NCBI GenBank assembly: GCA_943789105.1
Contig: CALSSW010000005.1
Span: forward strand, 290,001 to 354,000
Direction: 5' to 3'
Length of the DNA: 64,000 bases
Origin: an uncultured Ulvibacter sp.
GTDB lineage: Bacteria; Bacteroidota; Bacteroidia; Flavobacteriales; Flavobacteriaceae
Shown here piece after piece: positions 18,231 to 26,147 of the stretch. Each line of letters opens with the position of its first letter. The stretch's first letter is position 1. Under the pieces are notes generated by a model. The model was not told the origin of the DNA and did not search any database. It was given only the letters and a program-made list of their open reading frames with translations. Made by a program: the position numbers and the translations under genes.

Positions 18231-20003
18231 TTATATTTTTGCTTGATAGGTATACAAATCATAATACCTTCCTTGTTTTTCTATTAAGGTTGTGTGGTCT
18301 CCCTGTTCTGCTATTTCACCGTTTTCTATCACAAGTATTTGATCTGCACGTTTAATAGTGCTTAATCTATGGGCTATGACAATGGTAGTTCTGTTTTTAG
18401 TTAGTGTTTCTAATGATTTTTGAATTAAAGATTCACTTTCTGTGTCTAGATTTGAAGTGGCCTCATCCAAAATAATAATTTTAGGATCTGCAAGTATGGC
18501 CCTTGCAATTGCGATACGTTGTCTTTGCCCTCCAGATAGTTTTACACCACGCTCTCCTATTAAGGTGTCAAGCCCATCCTCAAAACGATCTGTAAATTCA
18601 TTAACATATCCTGCCTTTACTGCTGTAAGTAATTGTTGTTGTGTTGCCTTTGGTCTAGAGAATAGAATGTTTTCTTTGATGGTTCCTTCAAACAAAAATT
18701 CATCCTGCAATACAACTCCAAGATGCTTACGATAGCTACTTAGTTTTACATTTGCCAGATCTACGCCATCCATGGTAACACTTCCAGATTGAGGCGTTAA
18801 AAAGGTAGCGCACAATCCAGCAATAGTAGATTTTCCTGAGCCAGAGCTTCCTACTAGGGCAATTACATCTCCTCCTTTAACACTTAGATTTATATTATGT
18901 AGTACATTTTTACCATCATCATAGGCAAAACTAACATCTTTAAATTCAAGTTTTCCTTGTATATCATCTAAGACAATGCTGCGGTTTTCTAGCTCATCTT
19001 CTCCTGTGAGATTCATCAGTTCCTCTGTTCGGTCAAGGCCGGCTAGGGCTTCTGTGAGTTGGCTACCAATATTGCTCATCTGTACAATAGGAGCAATCAT
19101 AAAACCAAGTAAAAGCGTGAACAATAAAAAATCTCCTACAGTCATGGTCTCTTGTATCATGTAATACCCGCCAATACCCATAATACCTACAGAGGCCAAA
19201 CCTAATAGGAAAGTGGATGAACTTGTCATAATTGCGGTTGCTGTCAGGCTCTTTTTTACGTTCTGAAACAGTTGGTCTACTCCCTTTTCAAACACCTTGT
19301 TTTCTTGTGCTTCTGCGTTAAATCCTTTAATAACTCTTACCCCAGCTAATGTTTCTGTGAGCCTGCCTTTTACTTGGGCGTTTATCTTTCCGCGAACTCT
19401 AAATATGGGTCTAATGTATTTAAATGCTTTTAGTGCCACAAAACCAAAAATTGCCACGGGTAGAAAAACAAATAAGGTCATCCATGGGTTTATTCTAATG
19501 AGTAGCACTACAGATATAATTGCGGTAATAGTACCTCCAACTAGTTGTACCAGTCCTGTGCCAATAAGATTACGCACTCCTTCAACATCGCTCATTATTC
19601 TAGAAACAAGCCCTCCAGATTTATTGTTGTCAAAAAAACTAATAGGTAAAGAAAGTATCTTTTTTTGTACCTGTGCGCGCAGTTCGCTGATTAAATACTG
19701 CGCCTGTACACTTAAAATCCGGGTTAATAAAAAGGAGGTTACTGCCTGTACTAAAAGTGCTACACCTACCACCCAAAGCATGTTGTATAATTCTTGAAGG
19801 TCTTTATTTGGTATGATATTATCTAAAAGCTCCTTAGATTTTAAGGGTAGTACAAATCCTGCAAGACGCCCAATTACAATTAATAAAAGTCCAACAAAAA
19901 CAAGGTTTCTACGTGGCCAAATAATGGTCTTAAAGGCAGAAGCCATTGTTACATTATTTTTTTTGTTTGGTTCTTTGGCGGTATTCTCAGTGTATTTTTT
20001 CAT
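18231..20003 (-). CDS. ABC exporter, fused permease and ATPase (MsbA-like)
   Basis: A half-transporter that should act as a homodimer, exporting a lipid or drug. With the ATG at 20003 the protein has 590 residues (MKKYTENTAKEP...); the frame extends to 20063, but that extension is poorly hydrophobic and unlike family N-termini. Six TM segments occupy roughly residues 30-310. The nucleotide-binding domain has Walker A VALVGSSGSGKST, signature LSGGQRQRIAIARAIL and Walker B IIILDEATSNLD. It could flip lipid A or another amphiphile; neighbours do not decide this. Confidence 0.88.
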   Translation of the reverse strand: MKKYTENTAKEPNKKNNVTMASAFKTIIWPRRNLVFVGLLLIVIGRLAGFVLPLKSKELLDNIIPNKDLQELYNMLWVVGVALLVQAVTSFLLTRILSVQAQYLISELRAQVQKKILSLPISFFDNNKSGGLVSRIMSDVEGVRNLIGTGLVQLVGGTITAIISVVLLIRINPWMTLFVFLPVAIFGFVALKAFKYIRPIFRVRGKINAQVKGRLTETLAGVRVIKGFNAEAQENKVFEKGVDQLFQNVKKSLTATAIMTSSSTFLLGLASVGIMGIGGYYMIQETMTVGDFLLFTLLLGFMIAPIVQMSNIGSQLTEALAGLDRTEELMNLTGEDELENRSIVLDDIQGKLEFKDVSFAYDDGKNVLHNINLSVKGGDVIALVGSSGSGKSTIAGLCATFLTPQSGSVTMDGVDLANVKLSSYRKHLGVVLQDEFLFEGTIKENILFSRPKATQQQLLTAVKAGYVNEFTDRFEDGLDTLIGERGVKLSGGQRQRIAIARAILADPKIIILDEATSNLDTESESLIQKSLETLTKNRTTIVIAHRLSTIKRADQILVIENGEIAEQGDHTTLIEKQGRYYDLYTYQAKI

Positions 20004-20124
20004 TGGGTATAAGGATGCTTTGTTGTTTGTGTTTACAGATCTAAAGAGCGTAGCCCCTTGCAAACTATGAGATTCAAAAAATGTATAAAGTAACCCTTAG
20101 CTATAAGCGGGTAGTAGGTGGGAT

Positions 20125-21273
20125 TTAATACCCTACGTAGTCAATGATCTCAAGACCATACCCTATCATCCCTACACGTTTTTCTTGTTTGGTATTAGAC
20201 ATTAGGCGTATTTTATGGATACCTAAATCGTGCAGGATTTGAGCGCCAATTCCAAAATCTCTTGCGTCCATCTTAATGTTTGGAGCCTTGGTGATTTCAT
20301 CTGCCTTTTGTATTTTTTTTAGTGTTTTAAGTCTATTGATTAGATTAAAAGATTGGCTTTGCTGGTTGATAAATACCATTGCACCTTTCCCTTGATTTTC
20401 TATAACTTTAAACATATCGTCAAGTTTCTTGTCTACACTGCTGGTTAATGTGCCTAGAATATCATTGTTAACTAGGGTAGAGTTCATACGCACTAAAACA
20501 GGTTCATTGTTTTTCCAGTTACCTCTAGTTAGGGCAATATGTATTTGATCATTAGTGGTTTGTTTGTATGCTCTTAAACGGTAGGGTCCAAAATTTGTGT
20601 TGATGGTAAAATCTTCTTCTTTCTCTATCAAAGAGTCATGCTCCATTCTGTAGGCAACTAGATCTTCAATGGATACTAGTTTTAAGTCAAACTTTTTTGC
20701 AACCTGGGCAAGTTCTCCAAGGCGTGCCATGGTTCCATCCTCATTCATTATCTCTACAATTGCTCCAGCTGGTTTTAGTCCTGCTAGTCTCGCAAAGTCT
20801 ATGGCAGCTTCTGTGTGGCCAGTTCTGCGCAGTACACCTCCGTCTTTTGCTTTGAGCGGGAATATATGCCCTGGCCTACTCAAATCAAAGGGTTTTGTAG
20901 AGGGGTCTACCAATGCTTTTACTGTTTTTGCTCTGTCTTTGGCAGAGATACCTGTAGTAACACCGTGTCCTTTAAGGTCTATAGAAATAGTGAAGGCTGT
21001 TTCCATAGGGTCTGTGTTATTGCCAACCATCATTTCAAGTTGTAATTCTTTACAACGGCTTTCTGTGATGGGCGTACAAATAAGACCACGACCGTGGGTT
21101 GCCATAAAATTTATGATCTCCGGGGTAATGTTTTCTGCGGCGGCTACAAAATCACCTTCGTTTTCACGATCCTGATCATCAACTACAATAATCACCTTTC
21201 CTTGTTTGATGTCTGCAATAGCCTCCTCAATGGTGTTTAACTGTATGTTGGCTGCTTGTTTTGTAGTACTCAT
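20125..21273 (-). CDS. ribB: 3,4-dihydroxy-2-butanone-4-phosphate synthase with degenerate GTP cyclohydrolase II domain
   Basis: Riboflavin synthesis: converts ribulose 5-phosphate to dihydroxybutanone phosphate plus formate. The N-terminal domain (about 1-205) keeps the acidic motif [12 protein letters not shown] (about 31-42), the THGRGLIC segment and [13 protein letters not shown]. The C-terminal half (about 210-382) has the GTP cyclohydrolase II fold, including [17 protein letters not shown], but contains no cysteine at all, so the three-Cys zinc site of RibA is missing. GTP cyclohydrolase II activity must come from another gene. Length is that of a full RibBA fusion. Confidence 0.9.
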   Translation of the reverse strand: MSTTKQAANIQLNTIEEAIADIKQGKVIIVVDDQDRENEGDFVAAAENITPEIINFMATHGRGLICTPITESRCKELQLEMMVGNNTDPMETAFTISIDLKGHGVTTGISAKDRAKTVKALVDPSTKPFDLSRPGHIFPLKAKDGGVLRRTGHTEAAIDFARLAGLKPAGAIVEIMNEDGTMARLGELAQVAKKFDLKLVSIEDLVAYRMEHDSLIEKEEDFTINTNFGPYRLRAYKQTTNDQIHIALTRGNWKNNEPVLVRMNSTLVNNDILGTLTSSVDKKLDDMFKVIENQGKGAMVFINQQSQSFNLINRLKTLKKIQKADEITKAPNIKMDARDFGIGAQILHDLGIHKIRLMSNTKQEKRVGMIGYGLEIIDYVGY

Positions 21274-21292
21274 TGTCCTTAAATTTTGGATG

Positions 21293-21300
21293 CAAAGATA
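21293..21300 (-). promoter_or_regulatory. -7 promoter box (TATCTTTG) of ribB
   Basis: Perfect match on the minus strand, 19 bases upstream of the ribB ATG. The predicted leader is about 16 nt, too short to hold an FMN riboswitch. Confidence 0.55.
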
Positions 21301-21478
21301 AACAATGCTTGTGATACCTTATACCGAAATTTTAATTCCCTGTCATATTTTAAGTATACTTTATCATAAGTAAAGATACAAATGGTTTACTTTATAATGT
21401 ATATCGCAACGATAGTAACTAACAATATCTTTATTAGGTTTCTTAATAACTTTTTCTCGCACTTTTTATGAAAATGTT

Positions 21479-21486
21479 TACTTTTG
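21479..21486 (+). promoter_or_regulatory. -7 promoter box (TACTTTTG) of trxB
   Basis: TAnnTTTG match 31 bases upstream of the ATG at 21518. Confidence 0.5.
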
Positions 21487-21517
21487 AAATCCAAGAAAAA
21501 TTTCAGAAAAAAAAGCC

Positions 21518-22480
21518 ATGAGCGATACTATAGAAAGAATTAAATGTTTGATAATTGGTAGTGGTCCTGCGGGATATACTGCTGCAATTTATGCTGCACG
21601 TGCAGATTTAAATCCTGTTATGTATACAGGTATGGAGCCTGGAGGACAACTAACTACCACTACAGAGGTTGATAACTTTCCTGGGTATCCTGAGGGTATT
21701 GATGGCCCAACTATGATGGTGCAATTACAACAACAAGCAGAACGTTTCGGAACCCAGGTACGAATAGGTATGATTACCGCCGTTGAGTTTAGCACCCAAG
21801 TTGGTGGGATTCATAAAGCAACTGTAGATGGTAAAACACAAATAGAGGCAGAATCTGTTGTGATTTCAACAGGAGCAACTGCAAAATATTTAGGCATACC
21901 TAGTGAGCAAAAATTACGTGGAGGTGGTGTGTCTGCCTGCGCTGTTTGTGATGGATTCTTTTACAAGGGCCAAGATGTTGCAATTGTTGGCGCTGGAGAT
22001 ACGGCCGCAGAAGAAGCAACCTATCTTGCTAATATATGTAATAAGGTAACTATGTTGGTGCGTAAAGATTACATGAAAGCTAGTAAAGCGATGCAGCATA
22101 GAGTAACCGCTACACCAAATATTGATTTGCGCTACAACACAGAAGTAGATGAGGTATTGGGAGACATGGTTGTTGAAGGATTGCGAATGAAAAACAATAA
22201 GGATGGCACCACTCAAGATATTGCCATTACAGGACTCTTTATTGCTATTGGGCACAAGCCAAATACAGATATATTTAAAGGCCAATTAGACATGGATGAC
22301 ACTGGTTATTTAATTACTAAGGGAAAGTCTACCAAAACCAATCTTCCTGGAGTATTTGCCAGTGGAGACGTACAGGATAAAGAATACCGTCAAGCAGTAA
22401 CTGCTGCCGGTACAGGTTGTATGGCTGCCTTAGACGCAGAACGCTACCTAGCAACCCTAGAGACAGCTGTAGAGGCATAA
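21518..22480 (+). CDS. trxB: Thioredoxin-disulfide reductase
   Basis: Flavoenzyme that reduces thioredoxin with NADPH. The 320-residue length is standard. It carries the FAD loop IIGSGPAGYTAAIYAARA (about 11-28), the redox-active pair CAVC near residues 143-146, the NADPH loop VGAGDTAAEEATYLA, and the C-terminal FAD motif GVFASGDVQDKEYRQAVTAAG. It is monocistronic with its own promoter. Confidence 0.97.
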   Translation: MSDTIERIKCLIIGSGPAGYTAAIYAARADLNPVMYTGMEPGGQLTTTTEVDNFPGYPEGIDGPTMMVQLQQQAERFGTQVRIGMITAVEFSTQVGGIHKATVDGKTQIEAESVVISTGATAKYLGIPSEQKLRGGGVSACAVCDGFFYKGQDVAIVGAGDTAAEEATYLANICNKVTMLVRKDYMKASKAMQHRVTATPNIDLRYNTEVDEVLGDMVVEGLRMKNNKDGTTQDIAITGLFIAIGHKPNTDIFKGQLDMDDTGYLITKGKSTKTNLPGVFASGDVQDKEYRQAVTAAGTGCMAALDAERYLATLETAVEA

Positions 22481-22595
22481 GTTTTAAATTGAGCTTTCAT
22501 AACAATAAATTAACTGTTGTTATTCTCTGCTTTAGAGCCATTATTTCCTTTGCTTATTGAACTTCTTGGATTATCTTCGTTAAAAATCATACTAC

Positions 22596-23051
22596 ATGAA
22601 GGCAACACCAAGAGCTATTAACAGTTATATCTTTTTTAAATTACCTTCTTGCTATTTTACTGGAGTACGCGTAAAAACTATTGACCAGACTTGTTGTGTT
22701 ACATCTGTAAGGCATAGATGGATCAACCAAAACCCTTTTAAATCTATGTTTTGGGCAGTACAGGGCATGGCTGCAGAACTTGCAACTGGAGCATTAGTAA
22801 TGGCAAGTATTGCTCAAAGCGATGCTAAAATATCTATGCTAGTTGCAACCAATAATGCAAGGTTTGATAAAAAAGCTACCGGCAGAATTACTTTTTCTTG
22901 TGAAGATGGACTGTTAATCAAAGATACTATTGCTAAAGCTATACAAACAAAACAAGGGCAAAGTTGTTGGACCAAAGCCGTCGGAAAAGATAGCCTTGGC
23001 GCTGTAGTTTCTGAATTTAACTTTCAATGGACCCTTAAGGTACGGCCATAG
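22596..23051 (+). CDS. DUF4442-type hotdog-fold protein (possible thioesterase)
   Basis: A 151-residue protein resembling the DUF4442 family, which shares the hotdog fold of acyl-CoA thioesterases. Visible landmarks are NPFKSMFWAVQGMAAELATG (about 49-68), where the central helix of the fold should lie, and the strand KISMLVATNNARFDKKATG. No catalytic assignment can be made. The 115-base gap before it holds a near-match promoter box (TATCTTCG) and no other gene. Confidence 0.6.
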   Translation: MKATPRAINSYIFFKLPSCYFTGVRVKTIDQTCCVTSVRHRWINQNPFKSMFWAVQGMAAELATGALVMASIAQSDAKISMLVATNNARFDKKATGRITFSCEDGLLIKDTIAKAIQTKQGQSCWTKAVGKDSLGAVVSEFNFQWTLKVRP

Positions 23052-23207
23052 AGCTCTAATGCTAGCTTGAGTTTTAATCTGTTTTGTCTTTCATTAGTTG
23101 TCCAAACATGCCTTTTTTTGATTTATTTTTTATATATTTAGTACAAATAATTTTAAACCACTCTTTATAGCATAGAAAACTACTTAACCATTTTATAATT
23201 ATTCCAT

Positions 23208-23405
23208 ATGTCTAGAGCAATGTTTGAATACACCAAAGCAGTTTTGTCTAAAGTAAGCTTTGATGTACGGCTTTTTAGCAAGGAGCTTAAAAAAGCAATT
23301 ACAAGATTACTGCCCCATGAAATTGATGAGTTAGCGATTTGGGTAGATTCTTTAATAAAGCAACAACCCCAACTCATTCCATGTTTAAAACTATTAAACC
23401 AATAA
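23208..23405 (+). CDS. Small conserved-looking hypothetical protein
   Basis: A 65-residue soluble protein with mixed charge and likely helical. From memory, short proteins with the pattern MFEYTK-VLSKVSFD--LF-KEL-KA--RLLP-E occur widely in Flavobacteriia, where their function is unknown. If the second Met is used (23220) the protein has 61 residues and begins with that pattern. A strong terminator follows directly, which supports a real gene. Confidence 0.6.
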   Translation: MSRAMFEYTKAVLSKVSFDVRLFSKELKKAITRLLPHEIDELAIWVDSLIKQQPQLIPCLKLLNQ

Positions 23406-23432
23406 AAAAAGCACTCTTAGGAGTGTTTTTTT
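23405..23432. terminator. Bidirectional terminator between the small protein and oxyR genes
   Basis: CACTC-TTAG-GAGTG with flanking AAAAAAAG and TTTTTTT extending the stem. Serves both converging genes. Confidence 0.85.
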
Positions 23433-23449
23433 ATGCTTGGAGTATTTAC

Positions 23450-24385
23450 TTATTTTAAAGGGCTGATAATCTTTACATCATTAAATCGTATAGCGCCTCT
23501 AATTACACCAGCAATTACATCATATAGGGCATCTATTATTTGCAATTTTAACTCACTTTTACTATAAATAAGACTCACTTCTCTAGCAGGAGGAGGATCC
23601 GTGAAATAACGCAACTTTTTAATTTGTTTTTCAGAAAGATCAAGGGTGTGTAAATAGGGTAGAAGTGTCATTCCTAATCCTTCATTAGACAATTTAATTA
23701 GGGTTTCAAAACTTCCGCTTTGTAACTGAAAATTATTTTCTAGTTCCCCTTGTTTAGATTTACATAGATGTATCACACTGTCCTTGAAGCAGTGACCATC
23801 TTCTAACAATAATAAATCATCTAGCTCTAGATCGTTACTACTAATTTTCTTTTTTTCAGAAAGGGCATGACCCTCTGGCACAAAAGCCACAAAAGGTTCA
23901 TAATACAAAACACGTTCTTTTATATTATGTTCAAGTAATGGGGTTGCTGCAATTGCCGCATCAAGATGACCATCACGAAGTTTAGTAATGATATCGTCTG
24001 TGGTGAGTTCCTCTATTTTGAGCTGTACCTTAGGATATTTTTTTGTGAAGTTTCTAAGAAACATGGGAAGAAGTGTTGGCATCACTGTAGGGATGATTCC
24101 TATATTAAATTCACCACCAATAAAACCTTTTTCTTGATCTACCACATCTTGCATGCGCTCACTTTCATTTACAATATTTCTAGCTTGACTCACTATTTTT
24201 TTTCCAACAGGAGTAAGCTCTATTGGCTTTTTACTACGGTCAAAAATTAAAATATCAAGCTCTTCTTCAAGCTTTTGAATTTGCATGCTTAGGGTTGGTT
24301 GAGTAACAAAAGTTTTTTGTGCTGCTTTGGTGAAATTTTTGTTTTCAGCAACTGCCAAAACATATTTTAATTGCGTAATTGTCAT
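23450..24385 (-). CDS. oxyR: LysR-type regulator OxyR (peroxide sensor)
   Basis: Transcription activator of the peroxide response. The N-terminal helix-turn-helix (about 1-60, NFTKAAQKTFVTQPTLSMQI) is followed by a LysR substrate-binding domain. The redox pair is preserved: GHCFKDSVIHLC places cysteines at residues 199 and 208, the same numbers and spacing as E. coli OxyR. At 311 residues the length is standard. No catalase or ahpC adjoins, so its targets lie elsewhere. Confidence 0.92.
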   Translation of the reverse strand: MTITQLKYVLAVAENKNFTKAAQKTFVTQPTLSMQIQKLEEELDILIFDRSKKPIELTPVGKKIVSQARNIVNESERMQDVVDQEKGFIGGEFNIGIIPTVMPTLLPMFLRNFTKKYPKVQLKIEELTTDDIITKLRDGHLDAAIAATPLLEHNIKERVLYYEPFVAFVPEGHALSEKKKISSNDLELDDLLLLEDGHCFKDSVIHLCKSKQGELENNFQLQSGSFETLIKLSNEGLGMTLLPYLHTLDLSEKQIKKLRYFTDPPPAREVSLIYSKSELKLQIIDALYDVIAGVIRGAIRFNDVKIISPLK

Positions 24386-24402
24386 TGGTTTTGTGTTTGA
24401 AA

Positions 24403-24410
24403 CAAAGATA
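24403..24410 (-). promoter_or_regulatory. -7 promoter box (TATCTTTG) of oxyR
   Basis: Perfect match on the minus strand, 17 bases upstream of the oxyR ATG. Confidence 0.55.
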
Positions 24411-24492
24411 AGAAAAACTGATAGTTTTTAAATATATTTTAGTTTTTGGCTATTGTTTATCTTAATATACTCTTATGCTGCTATTTAAAAAG

Positions 24493-24530
24493 AAAAACCA
24501 GAGATACTCCCAATAAAGTAGCGGTTTTTT
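24493..24530 (+). terminator. Weak terminator-like hairpin upstream of the polysaccharide locus
   Basis: AAAAACC and GGTTTTT close an imperfect stem with an inner TACT/AGTA pairing, followed by further T on the plus strand. No annotated plus-strand gene precedes it; oxyR diverges to the left. It may end a short divergent RNA or be chance. Confidence 0.3.
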
Positions 24531-24574
24531 AGTTTATTTGTAGAAGCGACATTGCTACTTTAAAAAATAACAGT

Positions 24575-24772
24575 ATGAATTTTTTATATTTTGATCCAGG
24601 GCTAGGAGCTATGATAGTTCAAGCCGTTGTTGCTGCAGCCGCAGGTGTTTTATTATTCTCTAAAGGGGTTATGTATAAAATTAAGGGGTTTCTTGGTATA
24701 CTTAAAGAAGATGATGATACCTATGACTCTATAGACATTGATGAGAAAGAAGATAAAGATGAAACAAAATAA
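24575..24772 (+). CDS. Small one-TM protein with FDPGLG motif
   Basis: A 65-residue membrane protein: N-terminal FDPGLGAMIVQ, one TM helix (about 11-29, VQAVVAAAAGVLLF), a basic patch (KGVMYKIKG) and a very acidic tail (DEKEDKDE). The positive-inside rule puts the N-terminus outside and the tail in the cytoplasm. I recall comparable short DPGxG membrane proteins near methyltransferase and sulfatase-like genes in polysaccharide loci. Its 3' end overlaps the next gene by 14 bases. Function unknown; a scaffold or accessory subunit is plausible. Confidence 0.7.
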   Translation: MNFLYFDPGLGAMIVQAVVAAAAGVLLFSKGVMYKIKGFLGILKEDDDTYDSIDIDEKEDKDETK

Positions 24773-26147
24773 CACACGCCCCCACCAAGCTTCTTTTAGA
24801 GATCCTTCTGGATACATGTTTTATGACGGGGATGTCTTAAGGCGCGCCATTAACCCTATATATTTCAAACAATACAATGCCCTTAAAGACAGTGGTTTTA
24901 TTAAGACATTAATTAAAAATAAGCTGTTAATACCTCACACTCAAACCACGGTTTCTGACAAGCAAATAGTTATTACTCCAGAGCCTATTGCGTTTATTAC
25001 CAATCCTTATGAGTGGAGTTTTGAGCAGTACAAACATGCTGCCCTACATACGTTGAAGGTTCATAAATATGCGCTTTCTAAAGGGTTTATTTTAAAAGAT
25101 GCATCTGCCTATAATGTTACTTTCCACAAAGGGAGTCCTGTTTTTATAGACACGCTGTCCTTTGATTTTTATGAGAAAGACACTCCTTGGAGAGCCTACA
25201 AGCAGTTTATCACTCATTTTTTCGGTCCTTTGGTATTAGCCTCTTATCATGGCACAGAGATTTTTAAAATGTTGCAAACACATATAGATGGTATTCCTGT
25301 AAAATTGATAGCATCTTTGTTGCCAGGTAAAAGTAAGTTAAGCTCAACCATATACACTAACATACATTTGCTTGCTAAAATGGAACGCACCCACAGTGAA
25401 GATTACAAAGCAGAAACTAAAATTGCAAAACTCTCTCTAAAGGCCCAAAATAACATCATAGATAACCTTTTTGATTTTATCAAAAAGCTATCTATCAAAG
25501 AAGAAACAGAGTGGGGCAATTATTATGATAAAACAAATTATAATGATGCCGCATTTCAAGGTAAAAAAACTTTAATCGAGGATTGGGTTACTGCATTAAA
25601 TCCTCAAAGACTTATTGATATTGGAGGCAATGACGGAACTTTTGCTCGTACTGTGGTAACCAAAGTACCTCACGTAATTGTTACAGATATTGACAGCAAT
25701 GCAGTAGGCTACAATTACAAGCAGATACAACAAAACAAAGAAACAAATATGTTGGCTTTTGTGTGTGATGTGTTGCAGCCTGCACCTGGTATTGGTTTGA
25801 ATAACTTAGAACGCAATTCTCTTACAGAAAGGCTACAAATCTACAGCCCTGATGTTACCATGGCGCTGGCTCTTATACATCACATAACCCTAAGTGGGAA
25901 TGTTCCTTTTGATAGATCGGCTCAATTTTTTGCTGCTTTTTCAAAACATCTAATACTAGAGTTTCCAACCCGAGAAGATTCTTGGGTAAGCTCACTTCTA
26001 GTTAGAAAGCGAGAATTTATGAATCACTTTGATTTTTATAATCAAGAGGCTTTTGAAACTGGCTACAAGCAATACTTTGATATCCAGAAAAAAGAAACCG
26101 TCACTGGAACCAAAAGAGTTTTATATTTATTAAAAAATAAAGTATAG
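24759..26147 (+). CDS. SAM-dependent methyltransferase with kinase-like N-terminal motif
   Basis: A 462-residue protein taken from the ATG at 24759; a start 21 bases upstream would only add basic residues. The C-terminal half is a class I methyltransferase: motif I RLIDIGGNDGTFA (about 284-296) and VTDID (motif II acid), with ALALIHH further on. The N-terminal half shows LKDASAYNV (Asp114, Asn119) and VFIDTLSF (Asp131), spaced like the catalytic-loop Asp/Asn and metal-binding Asp of protein and aminoglycoside kinases. It resembles NoeA-like methyltransferases of surface-glycan loci. It overlaps the DPGxG gene and abuts the next with no gap. Confidence 0.72.
   Translation: MKQNNTRPHQASFRDPSGYMFYDGDVLRRAINPIYFKQYNALKDSGFIKTLIKNKLLIPHTQTTVSDKQIVITPEPIAFITNPYEWSFEQYKHAALHTLKVHKYALSKGFILKDASAYNVTFHKGSPVFIDTLSFDFYEKDTPWRAYKQFITHFFGPLVLASYHGTEIFKMLQTHIDGIPVKLIASLLPGKSKLSSTIYTNIHLLAKMERTHSEDYKAETKIAKLSLKAQNNIIDNLFDFIKKLSIKEETEWGNYYDKTNYNDAAFQGKKTLIEDWVTALNPQRLIDIGGNDGTFARTVVTKVPHVIVTDIDSNAVGYNYKQIQQNKETNMLAFVCDVLQPAPGIGLNNLERNSLTERLQIYSPDVTMALALIHHITLSGNVPFDRSAQFFAAFSKHLILEFPTREDSWVSSLLVRKREFMNHFDFYNQEAFETGYKQYFDIQKKETVTGTKRVLYLLKNKV

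Noticed and set aside
19297-19797. A 166-residue plus-strand open frame inside the ABC transporter gene
   Set aside because: It is the antisense of a clearly coding ABC exporter; the translated sequence has no recognisable family.
20669-21175. A 168-residue plus-strand open frame within ribB
   Set aside because: Antisense shadow of the conserved RibB domain.
24738-24758. Upstream ATG for the methyltransferase (MMRKKIK...)
   Set aside because: It would lie deeper in the DPGxG gene; the ATG at 24759, 14 bases from the end of that gene, is the more usual coupling distance.
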